The translations under genes were made by a program, and so were the position numbers. Source: Caballeronia udeis (GTDB taxonomy: Bacteria; Pseudomonadota; Gammaproteobacteria; Burkholderiales; Burkholderiaceae). From it: 64,000 nt of DNA. The stretch is from NCBI RefSeq assembly GCF_001544555.2, contig NZ_FCOK02000030.1, positions 34,463 through 98,462 of the forward strand, given 5' to 3'. Below the pieces are notes generated by a model that was not told the DNA's origin, searched no databases, and was given only the letters and a program-made list of their open reading frames with translations. Below, one piece after another: positions 8,389 through 17,429 of the stretch (its first letter is position 1; each line of letters opens with the position of its first letter).

Positions 8389-8693
8389 TATGCGAACCGC
8401 TGATAACGTTCGTCGAAAGTCCGCGGCGTCTTCTCGACTCGCGTGCCATAGCGCAGCAGCCGTTTAGCGCGCGCGGGCAGCGCGGCGAACACATCGCGCG
8501 GCACCTGCACCTGCACCTGCACCTGCACCTGCACTTCCGGCCTGAAATACCACGAACGGCTATAACCGATCACGACCATCGGACGCGAGGTATCGGCGAG
8601 ATTCGGTGTTCCGCGATGCAAACTGCGCACGTCGCGGATCATCACGTCGCCTGGTTCAAGCGCATCACGAGCACGCTCGTCGTAGCGGGCCAT
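8385..8693 (-). pseudogene. C-terminal part of a phytanoyl-CoA dioxygenase-like gene
   Basis: The 102 residues match only the end of PhyH-type Fe(II)/2-oxoglutarate oxygenases: GDVMIRDVRSLHRGTPN contains the distal iron-binding His, followed by the 2-oxoglutarate-binding Arg in RPMVVIGYSR. The proximal HxD half (about 150-180 residues) is absent. Upstream in frame there is only a short family-like stretch before AT-rich promoter sequence. An AGGAGA precedes ATG 8693, so the fragment may still be translated and coupled to the epimerase. It also carries an internal VQ repeat encoded by a hexanucleotide array. Broken enzyme, probably inactive. Confidence 0.72.
8501..8534. repeat. Hexanucleotide microsatellite inside the PhyH remnant
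   Basis: GCACCT is repeated five times plus GCAC. It encodes five Val-Gln dipeptides in a place where relatives have a short strand. Copy-number change would keep the frame. Confidence 0.9.
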
Positions 8694-8759
8694 CGTCTTC
8701 TCCTTGGGTTGCGCCGCATGCGCCCCGAGAATCGCATGATCGCCACGAAATAGTCAATA

Positions 8760-8853
8760 TTATTAGTAATAACACTTAGCGACTCGTATTGCCGATAGAG
8801 GCAATACAGACGATGGTTTGGGAGCGTTGTCGGTAGAAAATATTAGTGGTACC
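8760..8853. promoter_or_regulatory. Candidate LacI-type operators in the divergent promoter region
   Basis: The near-palindrome TTATTAGTAATAA (8760-8772) is followed 74 nt later by AAAATATTAGTGGTACC (8837-8853). Both contain TATTAGT. A third TATTAGC lies just after lacI at 10001. The region 8694-8924 separates the minus-strand PhyH/epimerase unit from lacI. Autoregulation and control of both directions are inferred. Confidence 0.45.
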
Positions 8854-8924
8854 GTCAACGGCATCCGCAGAATGTTTTAGCGCAACGCAACGACAACGCC
8901 GCCGCCTTTTCGCGGCCACAGACA

Positions 8925-10013
8925 ATGAAAAAATCCACGCAACGCCGTCCGACGATGACCGACATCGCGAAGCTGACCGGCGTCTCGCAATCCACCGTGT
9001 CGCTGGTGCTGAACAACGCGACCAGCGCGAAATTCTCCGACGCTACGCGCAACAAGGTACTGAAGGCAGCACAGGATCTGGGCTACCGGATGACAGCCCG
9101 CGAGCCGCTGGACGCGGCGATCGCGGCGAATGAGAAGAACCTGATCGTGTATCTGGCGGACGAGATATCGACGAGTCCGCATCCGGTGGTGAACATCGAC
9201 GGAGCACGCGATACCGCGTTCGCAAACGGCCGAATGCTGGCGGTTTACTCGACCCACGGCAACGCGGAAATCGAACAGCAGGTGCTCGACGCCACGCTGA
9301 CGAACCCCAACGTGCTCGGCGTGATTTACGCGACGGTTTATACGCGCAAGGTTACTTTGCCCGCGGCACTTTCCAAGGTCCCGACGGTCCTGCTGAACTG
9401 TTACACGGGCGATTCCGAGCTTTCTTCGGTGGTGCCGGCGGAAGTCACGGGAGGCCATACCGCGACGGAATATTTGCTGAACGCGGGGCATCGAAGAATT
9501 GGATATGTGAACGGTGAACCCTGGCAGGACGCGTCGCGCGACCGCCTGAAGGGGTATCGGATGGCGCTCTCAACTGCGGACTTACCGTTCGCCGCCGATC
9601 TGGTGCGTGAAGGCGACTGGAGCTCCGGTTCGGGCTTCGAACAAACGCTTTCGCTGATGCGTCAACCCAACCCGCCAACCGCCATTTTCTGCGCGAACGA
9701 CTTGATGGCGCTCGGCGCAATTGAGGCGCTGAAGCAGCTAGGCCTACGCGTACCCGAAGACGTATCCGTACTTGGCTACGACGATCAGGAAATCGCCCGG
9801 CATACGCATCCGCCGCTGTCCACCGTCGTTCTGCCCAACTATGAACTGGGCCGATGGGCCGTCGAAACGCTGCTGCAGGAAGAACACAACCGTGCCGCCG
9901 GCGCACCGGTGCGCCGGCGCACGGTGAAGCTCGACGGACCGCTGGTGGAACGCGCATCGGTAAGGGTAATTACCGTGGCAAAACAACCCGTAATTAATAA
10001 TATTAGCGATTGA
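8925..10013 (+). CDS. LacI-family transcriptional regulator
   Basis: A 362-residue repressor. Residues 8-60 are the LacI helix-turn-helix and hinge: TMTDIAKLTGVSQSTVSLVLN, here followed by the hinge region ending LGYRM. The rest is a periplasmic-binding-protein-like effector domain with FCANDLMALGAIEAL and VPEDVSVLGYDD typical of the family. It lies directly upstream of a YtfQ-like importer and divergent from an aldose epimerase, so the effector is probably a sugar taken up by that importer. Similar TATTAG-containing sequences flank the gene on both sides. Confidence 0.93.
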   Translation: MKKSTQRRPTMTDIAKLTGVSQSTVSLVLNNATSAKFSDATRNKVLKAAQDLGYRMTAREPLDAAIAANEKNLIVYLADEISTSPHPVVNIDGARDTAFANGRMLAVYSTHGNAEIEQQVLDATLTNPNVLGVIYATVYTRKVTLPAALSKVPTVLLNCYTGDSELSSVVPAEVTGGHTATEYLLNAGHRRIGYVNGEPWQDASRDRLKGYRMALSTADLPFAADLVREGDWSSGSGFEQTLSLMRQPNPPTAIFCANDLMALGAIEALKQLGLRVPEDVSVLGYDDQEIARHTHPPLSTVVLPNYELGRWAVETLLQEEHNRAAGAPVRRRTVKLDGPLVERASVRVITVAKQPVINNISD

Positions 10014-10039
10014 CCAATAATAAAACACGGTGGAATAAT
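10001..10039 (+). promoter_or_regulatory. Promoter of the sugar importer with operator-like element
   Basis: TTGACC (10010-10015), an 18-nt spacer and AATAAT (10034-10039) make a good sigma-70 promoter for the binding-protein gene. TATTAGC (10001-10007) abuts the -35 and matches the elements upstream of lacI. Confidence 0.5.
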
Positions 10040-10137
10040 CATCGCACCCCGACTTATTGAGATGAAGCGAACAGGACGGAAAACCCAGCTGGACCGAAGC
10101 ACTTAAAAAAGCAGGACCATCCATACCGGAGGAAGAC

Positions 10138-11151
10138 ATGCTGTCGCTTGAAAACTTCAACAAACGCAAATTCCCGTTGCGCGTGCTGGCCACGTCGGTG
10201 CTCGCGCTCTCGATGGCGGCGGGCGTAAGCATTGCCCACGCCGATGACTCCGGCCTGCCCAAGCTCGCGAACAAGAAACCCTTGCGCGTCGGCTTCGCCC
10301 AGACCGAAAGCAACAATCCGTGGCGTCTTGCCGAAACCAAGAGCTTCAAGGACGTGGCTGCCAAGTGCGGCTGGCAGATGGTGATGACCGACGCGAACAG
10401 CTCGGCATCGAAACAAGTCGCCGATATCCAGAGCATGATCGCGCAGCACGTCGACCTGATCGTGTTCCCGCCGCGTGAAGAAAAGCCGCTCGCGCCAATC
10501 GTGCTGCAAGCGAAGAAAGCGGGCATTCCGGTGATCCTGGTGGACCGTAACGTGGATCAATCGGTGGCGAAAGCGGGCCAGGACTACATTACGTTTATCG
10601 GCTCGGACTTCATCAACCAGGGGCAGCGCGCGGCCGACTGGCTGGTCAAGGCGACTGGCGGCAAGGCCAAGATCATCGAACTGGAAGGATCGACGGGCGC
10701 GTCCGCGGCGAACGATCGCAAGAAAGGTTTCGACGACGTGATCGCGAAGAATCCGGGCATGCAGATCGTTGCGTCGCAAAGCGGCGACTTTGCGCGTGAC
10801 ACGGGTCGCAAGGTCATGGAAACGCTGCTTCAGGCGCATCCCGACGTAACCGCCGTCTACGCGCACAACGACGAAATGGCGCTCGGCGCGATTGCCGCGA
10901 TCAAGGCGGCCGGCAAGCAGCCGGGCAAGGACATCACCATTGTGACTATCGACGGAACGAAGGGCGGCCTGGACGCCATTGCCGCCGGTGAACTCGGCGC
11001 GAGCGTGCAGTCGAGCCCGTTCTTCGGCCCGCTTGCGTGCGACGTGGCGCAGAAGTTCGCGAAGGGTGAAACGGTCCCGCCGTGGGTGAAAGTCTCCGAC
11101 CGCTTCTACGATAAAAGCAACGTTAAAGAGAGCATGCAGTACGGCTATTGA
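10138..11151 (+). CDS. ytfQ: Sugar ABC importer periplasmic binding protein, YtfQ-like
   Basis: A 337-residue protein with a signal peptide ending SIAHA near residue 35, then a type-I periplasmic-binding fold: LRVGFAQTESNNPWRLAET, IIELEGSTGASAANDRKKGF, SQSGDFARDTGRKVMETLL and VYAHNDEMALGAI. These blocks match E. coli YtfQ, the galactofuranose-binding protein, more closely than ribose- or arabinose-binding proteins. Its position before an ATPase and two permeases repeats the ytfQRT-yjfF order. A GGAGG lies just before the ATG. The ligand identity (furanose sugar) is an inference from the family. Confidence 0.85.
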   Translation: MLSLENFNKRKFPLRVLATSVLALSMAAGVSIAHADDSGLPKLANKKPLRVGFAQTESNNPWRLAETKSFKDVAAKCGWQMVMTDANSSASKQVADIQSMIAQHVDLIVFPPREEKPLAPIVLQAKKAGIPVILVDRNVDQSVAKAGQDYITFIGSDFINQGQRAADWLVKATGGKAKIIELEGSTGASAANDRKKGFDDVIAKNPGMQIVASQSGDFARDTGRKVMETLLQAHPDVTAVYAHNDEMALGAIAAIKAAGKQPGKDITIVTIDGTKGGLDAIAAGELGASVQSSPFFGPLACDVAQKFAKGETVPPWVKVSDRFYDKSNVKESMQYGY

Positions 11152-11299
11152 GCGGACGCGTTCTGCATGACGCTTGAGGACTGAGCAACGAAGGTGTTCG
11201 AAGCGGCGCGCCCGGTCTTTTTGCGGGCCGTCGCTTCTTTTGTATCCGGCGGACTGAAACGCTTTTCGCGTGAAACCAGCCGCCAGGGAGACGCATTAG

Positions 11300-12874
11300 A
11301 TGAACACGCCGAATTCCGGTTTCCCCCTGCTAGAGATGCAGGACATCGACATCAGCTTTGGCGGTGTGGCCGCGTTGCGGCATGCGCGGCTGTCGGTGTC
11401 TGCGGGAGAAGTGCACGCGCTGATCGGGCAGAACGGCGCGGGTAAATCGACGCTGATCAAGATCCTGACGGGCGCTTACCGGCGCACCGCGGGCACGATC
11501 CGTTTCGATGGCCGCGAAGCCGATTTCCGCAGCCCGAAAGAAGCGCGCGAAGCCGGTATCAGCACGATCTACCAGGAGATCAATCTCGTCCCGTTCCGCT
11601 CGATTGCCGAGAACATTTTTCTCGGCCGCGAGCCGCGCCGGTTCGGCTTGATCGACTGGAAGACGATTCATCGGCGCGCTCAGGAACTGCTCGACTCCTT
11701 CGGCTTGCAGATCGATGTCAGCAAACCCGTGCGTGAGTTTTCAACCGCCATCCAGCAGATGGTGGCGTTGGCGCGGGCGGTGTCGTCGGACGCGAAGATG
11801 GTCATCATGGACGAGTCCACCTCTTCGCTCGATGAACGCGAAGTGGAGTTGCTCTTCAGCGTGGTGCGACGTTTAAGGAACGACGGCCGCGCGGTGATTT
11901 TCGTGTCGCATCGGCTGGATGAATTGTATGCACTCTGCGATCGCGTCACGGTCATGCGCGACGGGCAGACCGTTGCGGAAAGCCCGATGGCCGCGCTCGA
12001 CAAGCTGCAACTCGTCACCACCATGCTTGGCCGCACGCTGGCGGCCGTCGTGCACGAGGACAGCGCGGTCAAGGAAGCGAACCTCGCCAAACGCGGCGCG
12101 ACGGCGATCAGCGCGACGAACATTGGCGCGGGCGCGAAGGTTTCGGACGTATCGCTCGATGTCCACGCGGGCGAGGCCGTGGGGTTGGCCGGCTTGCTCG
12201 GCTCGGGCCGCACGGAAACCATGCGGCTTATGTTCGGCGCGGATTCGACCGAGCACGGGTCGCTTTCCATCGATGGCAAGCCGGTCACGCTCAAGTCGCC
12301 GCAAGATGCCATTGCTCGAGGGATTGCGTATCTCACCGAGGACCGCAAGGGCGAAGGGATCGTGCCGGAGCTATCGGTGCGCGATAACCTCACGCTCGTG
12401 TGTCTGCGCACGCTCACCAAACGCGGCGTGGTCGATGTCGCGAAGCAGCGCGAGATCGTGGACAGGTTTATCGAATCGCTGGGGATCAAGCTGCGTTCGC
12501 CGGATCAGCCGATCCGCGAGTTATCGGGCGGCAATCAGCAGAAGGTCTTGCTTGCGCGCTGGCTTGCGACGAACCCCAGTTTGCTGCTGCTCGATGAACC
12601 CACGCGAGGAATCGATGTCGGCGCTAAAGCCGATGTTGCGAAGATCATCCGCGAACTGCGCGACTCGGGGCTGGCGGTGTTGCTGTCGGCATCCGAGCTG
12701 GAAGAGCTGACCGCCGTGGCCGATCGCGCTGTCGTGATCCGCGATGGCAAGACCGTCGCCGAACTCGACGGTGCGCGCATGAGCGAGGGATCGATCATGG
12801 ATGCGATTGCGTATGGGTCGGGAGAAGAATCAGCGCTGGCGGAAGCGGTCGATGCCAAAGAAGGGCAGCCATGA
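11300..12874 (+). CDS. ytfR: Sugar ABC importer ATP-binding protein (two-domain), YtfR-like
   Basis: A 524-residue fused ATPase of the carbohydrate CUT2 class. The N-terminal half has Walker A GQNGAGKST and Walker B VIMDESTSSLD, with the signature SFG-region replaced by EFSTAIQQMVALARA. The second half has AGLLGSGRTET in place of Walker A, the signature LSGGNQQKVLLARW and Walker B LLLLDEPTRGIDVG. Degeneracy of one site is normal for CUT2 ATPases. It sits in the cytoplasm on the two permeases. It ends in an ATGA overlap with the first permease gene. A 148-nt gap separates it from the binding-protein gene, but the same transcript is likely. Confidence 0.92.
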   Translation: MNTPNSGFPLLEMQDIDISFGGVAALRHARLSVSAGEVHALIGQNGAGKSTLIKILTGAYRRTAGTIRFDGREADFRSPKEAREAGISTIYQEINLVPFRSIAENIFLGREPRRFGLIDWKTIHRRAQELLDSFGLQIDVSKPVREFSTAIQQMVALARAVSSDAKMVIMDESTSSLDEREVELLFSVVRRLRNDGRAVIFVSHRLDELYALCDRVTVMRDGQTVAESPMAALDKLQLVTTMLGRTLAAVVHEDSAVKEANLAKRGATAISATNIGAGAKVSDVSLDVHAGEAVGLAGLLGSGRTETMRLMFGADSTEHGSLSIDGKPVTLKSPQDAIARGIAYLTEDRKGEGIVPELSVRDNLTLVCLRTLTKRGVVDVAKQREIVDRFIESLGIKLRSPDQPIRELSGGNQQKVLLARWLATNPSLLLLDEPTRGIDVGAKADVAKIIRELRDSGLAVLLSASELEELTAVADRAVVIRDGKTVAELDGARMSEGSIMDAIAYGSGEESALAEAVDAKEGQP

Positions 12875-13857
12875 ATCAGGAAACGCAACCGGCAACCGCC
12901 GCACCGCTCGTGCAGGCCACGCCGAAGAAAAAACATCGGATCACGGTTCAGCGCGAGATCGCCGTGCTGCTTGCGATGATCGTTTTCAACCTGCTATTCA
13001 CACAGCACTTCTGGTCGCTGCAGACCTTCAACGTCAACCTGACGCAAGTGGTGACGATCGTGATCGTCGGCATTGGAATGACGCTGGTCGTGGCGACGGG
13101 CGGTATCGATTTATCGGTGGGCGCTTCAATGGCGATTGCCGGTTCGCTCGCGCCAATGATCTTCATGAATGTCGCCGGCCCGGTTGGCATTGCATTGGCC
13201 TTTGTCTTGCCCGTGCTTGCGGCAGCCTTATGCGGCGTGTTCAATGGCTTCCTCGTCACAAGGCTCTCTGTGCAGCCCATTGTCGCGACGCTCGTGCTGT
13301 TCATCGCCGGACGCGGCATTGCGCAGGTGTTCACCGACGGCAGCCTGCAAGCGTTCGATAACCCCGCGTTCCAGTGGATAGCGCTGGGCCGCGTTGCGGG
13401 CGTGCCGGCGCAAGTGTTCCTGATGCTCGCGCTCGTGGCATTGTTCGCGTGGATCGTGCGCAAGACCTTGTTCGGCCAGTACCTGCTTGTCACCGGCGGC
13501 AACGAACAGGCCGCATACCTGAGCGGCATTCCAACGGCGCGCGTGAAGATGATCGCGTACACCTTGTGCGCAGCGTTGGCGGGGCTGGCAGGATTGATAT
13601 CGATATCGGTGAATTCTTCGTCGGACGCCAACGTGATCGGCCTGGGCTCCGAGCTCGATGCGATTGCCGCAGTGGCGGTGGGCGGCACGGCGTTGACCGG
13701 CGGTAGAGCCTACATAGTGGGCACGCTGATTGGCGCGCTGATCATCCAGTTACTGCGATACACGCTGCTCGCCCACGGCATTCCCGATGCAGCCGCGCTC
13801 GTGGTGAAGGCCGGCATCATCATCGCCGCGGTATATGTCCAGCGGCGCCAGCGATAG
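12871..13857 (+). CDS. ytfT: Sugar ABC importer permease, YtfT-like
   Basis: A 328-residue inner-membrane protein of the CUT2 permease family with 8-10 hydrophobic helices. The characteristic motif TGGIDLSVGA is near residue 75, and GGTALTGGRAY is in the C-terminal third. It has a charged N-terminal tail (KKKHRITVQREIAV). The start overlaps the ATPase stop as ATGA. It forms a heterodimeric channel with the following permease. Confidence 0.9.
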   Translation: MNQETQPATAAPLVQATPKKKHRITVQREIAVLLAMIVFNLLFTQHFWSLQTFNVNLTQVVTIVIVGIGMTLVVATGGIDLSVGASMAIAGSLAPMIFMNVAGPVGIALAFVLPVLAAALCGVFNGFLVTRLSVQPIVATLVLFIAGRGIAQVFTDGSLQAFDNPAFQWIALGRVAGVPAQVFLMLALVALFAWIVRKTLFGQYLLVTGGNEQAAYLSGIPTARVKMIAYTLCAALAGLAGLISISVNSSSDANVIGLGSELDAIAAVAVGGTALTGGRAYIVGTLIGALIIQLLRYTLLAHGIPDAAALVVKAGIIIAAVYVQRRQR

Positions 13858-13869
13858 GGAGACATCGAC

Positions 13870-14826
13870 ATGAAAAAGAACCTTCCGATCCTGCTGGCGC
13901 TGGTGGCGTTGCTCGTACTCGGCGTGCTTCGATACGACCACTTTGCATCGGCCTACAACATCAACTCGTTCTGGCGATACAACTCGATGTTCGCGTTGAT
14001 ATCGGTGGGCATGGCGTTTGTGATCATCACGGGCGGGATAGACCTGTCCGTGGGGACGGTGGCGGCGCTGGCGAGCGTGGTCGCTGCGCTGATGAGCCCT
14101 CATGGCGGTCTGGTGGCGGTGCTTGCCGGCGCGGGCGCGGGACTCGCGATCGGCGTATTGAATGGCCTGGTCATCACGCACATGCGCATCCTGCCGTTTA
14201 TCGTCACGTTGGCAACCAGCCTTGGAGCGCATGGTCTTGCGTTGCTGCTGGGACATAACGACGCCGTATCGATTGCACCCACCTCCAGCTTCGGCAACTT
14301 TGGGCAAGGCGATGTATGGGGTTTGCCGATCCCGGGAATCGTGGCGGCAGTGGCAGCTGTATTGGGCTGGCTGGCTTTGAGAAGCACACGCTTCGGACGA
14401 CATGCGCTTGCGATAGGCGGCAGTGAGGAAGCATCGCGGTTGATGGGCTTGAATGTAGACCGGACGCTCGTGATGGTCTATGCGTTGAGCGGCTTGCTGG
14501 CCGGCATAGCGGGCGCGATCCTGGCAGCGCAATTTGGCGCAGGGCAACCGAATGAAGGCGTGGGCTGGGAATTGTTCGCGATATCGGCGGTGGTGCTCGG
14601 CGGGACACTGTTGACGGGCGGACAGGGATCCATTGCCATGACGATAGCCGGCGTCGCGCTACTGGGTTTGGTGTTCAACCTCTTGAACTTCGAGAACGGA
14701 CTGGGCTTTATAAGTTTGTCGGCGTACTGGCAATCGGTGATACGCGGCGTGTTCTTGCTGCTGGTGATCGTGCTGCAAGCGCGCGTGCTGAAGAAGCGGG
14801 TGACGGTGACGAAGCTGGCTCGTTGA
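13870..14826 (+). CDS. yjfF: Sugar ABC importer permease, YjfF-like
   Basis: A 318-residue CUT2 permease with the motif TGGIDLSVGT near residue 57 and GGTLLTGGQG near residue 245. It starts 12 nt after the previous permease stop, with GGGAG upstream of the ATG. Two different permeases are a hallmark of the YtfT/YjfF galactofuranose system, whereas ribose-type systems use one. It is the last gene of the operon; no clear terminator is visible before the AlkB-like gene. Confidence 0.88.
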   Translation: MKKNLPILLALVALLVLGVLRYDHFASAYNINSFWRYNSMFALISVGMAFVIITGGIDLSVGTVAALASVVAALMSPHGGLVAVLAGAGAGLAIGVLNGLVITHMRILPFIVTLATSLGAHGLALLLGHNDAVSIAPTSSFGNFGQGDVWGLPIPGIVAAVAAVLGWLALRSTRFGRHALAIGGSEEASRLMGLNVDRTLVMVYALSGLLAGIAGAILAAQFGAGQPNEGVGWELFAISAVVLGGTLLTGGQGSIAMTIAGVALLGLVFNLLNFENGLGFISLSAYWQSVIRGVFLLLVIVLQARVLKKRVTVTKLAR

Positions 14827-14895
14827 GAGGGTGAGCAAGTTTCAGGAAAAAGAATCTGCTAAGTTATTGATACCTACGCAGCAGAAATCACCGCC

Positions 14896-15501
14896 ATGTT
14901 CGACCTCTTCGACGACATCCCGAAGCCTGACATCGTATGGCTGCCTGACTGGCTCGACCCGCCGACGGCGTCGGACACGCTGGCGGCCTTGATCGATGAA
15001 ATCACCTGGCAGCAGGACTCGATGACTACACCCGCCGGCAAGATCCCGTTTCCGCGCCTGACCGCGTGGCAGGGTGACCCCGACGCGGTGTACGTGTACT
15101 CAGGCATTCGCAACGTTCCCAAGCCATGGACGCCGACGGTTTTACTGTTGAAAACAAAAGCCGAAGACGCCGCTCAAACTTCGTTCAACAGCGTGTTGAT
15201 CAACCGCTACCGCACGGGCATGGACAGCATGGGCTGGCATGCCGACAAGGAGCGTGAACTCGGGCCACAACCGGTCATTGCCTCAGTGAGTCTGGGCACG
15301 ACGCGGACCTTCGACTTCCGGCATACGAAGACCCGCCAAACGCATACGCTTCAACTCACCCACGGCAGTTTGCTCATCATGCAGGGTCGCACTCAGCTCG
15401 AGTGGGCGCACAGAGTGCCGAAGGAACCGGAAGCCCGCGGCGAACGGATCAACCTGACCTTCCGATACGTGGACTCATCAGCGCCGCTTAAACGCCCGTA
15501 G
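14896..15501 (+). CDS. AlkB-like Fe(II)/2-oxoglutarate dioxygenase
   Basis: A 201-residue enzyme of the AlkB/ALKBH2 branch that oxidatively removes alkyl lesions from nucleic acids. The iron ligands are His and Asp in MGWHADKER and the distal His in LEWAHRVPK. The 2-oxoglutarate-binding arginine is in RINLTFRY, and the substrate-side loop is LGTTRTFDFRHTK. The N-terminal WLPDWLDPP segment matches short AlkB homologues of proteobacteria rather than E. coli AlkB itself. Single gene, convergent with ridA-like. Confidence 0.88.
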   Translation: MFDLFDDIPKPDIVWLPDWLDPPTASDTLAALIDEITWQQDSMTTPAGKIPFPRLTAWQGDPDAVYVYSGIRNVPKPWTPTVLLLKTKAEDAAQTSFNSVLINRYRTGMDSMGWHADKERELGPQPVIASVSLGTTRTFDFRHTKTRQTHTLQLTHGSLLIMQGRTQLEWAHRVPKEPEARGERINLTFRYVDSSAPLKRP

Positions 15502-15510
15502 TTGATCAAC

Positions 15511-15903
15511 TCAGCGCCTGGCGACGAAATCAATCTCGACCAGCGCGTCACGCGCCAACCCCGTCACGCCAATACACGTCCTCGCCGGCAACGGCTTGGG
15601 CAAAAAGTAGCTCTTATAAACCTCGTTCATCGCGGTGTAATCGCGTTTGAATTCGGTCAGGAAAATCCGCGCGCTGACCACGTTATCCAGCGATAGTCCA
15701 ATCCCCTCCAGCACGAGAATCAGGTTGTCCATTACGCGGCGCGTCTGTGCTTGCACGCCCTCGGGCAAGGGCTTGGTGTCATCGGAGGGATCGGTCGGCA
15801 TTTGTCCGGTAAGGAACACCCAGCCATCCGCTTCGGCCGCGTGAGAGAAAGGACCGACCGGCGTGGGCGCGGTATCGATCATGGAAAAGATGGGCAGCGT
15901 CAT
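15511..15903 (-). CDS. RidA-family protein
   Basis: A 130-residue YjgF/YER057c/UK114 protein. It has the typical trimer-fold motifs GPFSHAAEADGWVFLTGQ, an arginine at the imine-deaminase position in PARTCIGVTGLA, and the C-terminal LVEIDFVA. RidA proteins hydrolyse reactive enamines and imines released by PLP enzymes. This one may be a subgroup with another specificity. AAGGAGA lies just upstream of ATG 15903. No operon partner. Confidence 0.88.
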   Translation of the reverse strand: MTLPIFSMIDTAPTPVGPFSHAAEADGWVFLTGQMPTDPSDDTKPLPEGVQAQTRRVMDNLILVLEGIGLSLDNVVSARIFLTEFKRDYTAMNEVYKSYFLPKPLPARTCIGVTGLARDALVEIDFVARR

Positions 15904-16088
15904 TGTGTCTCCTTGGAAAGATCAGGCCGATACCCTACCGGATCAAAAATCCAGCCGCCTGCGCGGACGATCAGGCTACGCGACGGCTTTGCTGCATTAT
16001 CGAAACAACCGTCCGCAAACACCCTTCATTTTCATTACATCGCAGCGGCATGCGCCTTGCTCCAGTCGAGCACCACAGGACGATCCCC

Positions 16089-17321
16089 ATGCCCAAGAAA
16101 AAGAAATTCAAGCTTCCCGGTCCCAATGATCGTCAGGCGCTCCTATTCGAGCGCCGCAACATGAAAATGGCCGAATCCGCGCACGCCTACGTGCGTGGCA
16201 GCACGACCAAATTCTATGAATGGCTCGATGGTATTGAAGGCCACACGCTGCCCGAAGGGCCGGCCATCTGGATCTGCGGAGACTGCCACACAGGCAATCT
16301 CGGTCCCATTGCGAATGCCGACGGCCGCGTGGAGATCCAGATCCGTGACCTCGACCAGACGGTGATTGGCAATCCGGCGCACGACATCATCCGGCTGGGG
16401 TTATCGCTGGCAACGGCCGCACGCGGCTCCGACCTGCCGGGAGTCACGACGGCACGCATGATGGAAGCAGTCGCGCAGGGTTACGAGCATGCCTTTGACC
16501 GTTCCAGTCGTCGCTCCGTCAAGGACACGAAACCCGAAGAGGTGCGGGTGATGATGAAGGAAGCGGTGCGCCGCACGTGGCAGCAACTGGCGATCGAACG
16601 CATTGAGGATATTGAACCGAGCATTCCTCTCGGCAAGCGTTTCTGGCCGCTCGACAACGCCGAGCGCGCCGAGATAGAGGCGTTGTTCAAGCAGCGCGAG
16701 ATTGCGAATATCGCAACCGCTTTGCGCAAGAACGCCGACGAAGAGAACGTCACTGTGATCGACGCCGCCTATTGGGTGAAGGGCTGCAGTTCGCTCGGCC
16801 GGTTGCGATATGCGGTGTTGCTGGACATCGACGGCGGCGCGATAGACGGGGATGATCTCTGCCTGATCGATATCAAGGAAGGTCTGAAGGCCGCAGCCCC
16901 GCGTTATACGACTCCCGACGTGACGAAGCGCATGCCGCGCGATAACGCCGAACGGATCGTCGAAGGCGCGCGACATCTGACGCCGTGGCTGGGTGAACGA
17001 ATGCGCTCGGCGCGGATGAACGACCGGTCCGTGGTCATTCGCGAATTGTTGCCACAGGACATGAAGCTGACGGTTGAACAATTGACGCAGGACGAAGCAG
17101 TGAAGGCAGCGCGCTACCTAGCCATGGTGGTTGGTAAAGCGCACGCCCGGCAAATGGATGCGGCACAGCGGCGCGCGTGGTTATCCGAGTTGCGGCGGGC
17201 GAAGTCGAAGTCGCTGGATGCGCCTTCGTGGTTATGGAAAAGTATCGTCGAACTGGTGAGCAGCCACGAAGGCGGTTATCTCGAACATTGCCGGCGGTAT
17301 GCGTTGGCGGGGGCTTTATAA
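16089..17321 (+). CDS. DUF2252 family protein
   Basis: A 410-residue protein of the DUF2252 family, related in fold to kinases of the aminoglycoside-phosphotransferase type. Visible blocks are FYEWLDG, ICGDCHTGNLG near residue 63 (the GD.H.GN catalytic-loop-like motif) and IQIRDLDQTV (the metal-binding-like Asp). A C-terminal AMVVGKAHARQMD follows. I chose ATG 16089 because AGGA precedes it and the protein then begins with the basic MPKKKKFKLPG seen in relatives; the frame is open 62 codons further upstream. No substrate is known. A strong terminator follows. Confidence 0.85.
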   Translation: MPKKKKFKLPGPNDRQALLFERRNMKMAESAHAYVRGSTTKFYEWLDGIEGHTLPEGPAIWICGDCHTGNLGPIANADGRVEIQIRDLDQTVIGNPAHDIIRLGLSLATAARGSDLPGVTTARMMEAVAQGYEHAFDRSSRRSVKDTKPEEVRVMMKEAVRRTWQQLAIERIEDIEPSIPLGKRFWPLDNAERAEIEALFKQREIANIATALRKNADEENVTVIDAAYWVKGCSSLGRLRYAVLLDIDGGAIDGDDLCLIDIKEGLKAAAPRYTTPDVTKRMPRDNAERIVEGARHLTPWLGERMRSARMNDRSVVIRELLPQDMKLTVEQLTQDEAVKAARYLAMVVGKAHARQMDAAQRRAWLSELRRAKSKSLDAPSWLWKSIVELVSSHEGGYLEHCRRYALAGAL

Positions 17322-17345
17322 CGCACATGTTCGCGCGCCAATGAA

Positions 17346-17384
17346 AAGGGCCGTTCACCAACACCGGTTGGATGAACGGCCCTT
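17346..17384. terminator. Bidirectional intrinsic terminator
   Basis: A perfect 12-bp stem (17346-17357 with 17373-17384) has A residues before it and TTC..T after it. It lies between the DUF2252 stop and the stop of the convergent small secreted-protein gene, so it can serve both. Confidence 0.8.
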
Positions 17385-17429
17385 CTTCGTACATACAGAC
17401 TGCTTTGATCCTTAGCGACCGGTCAACAC

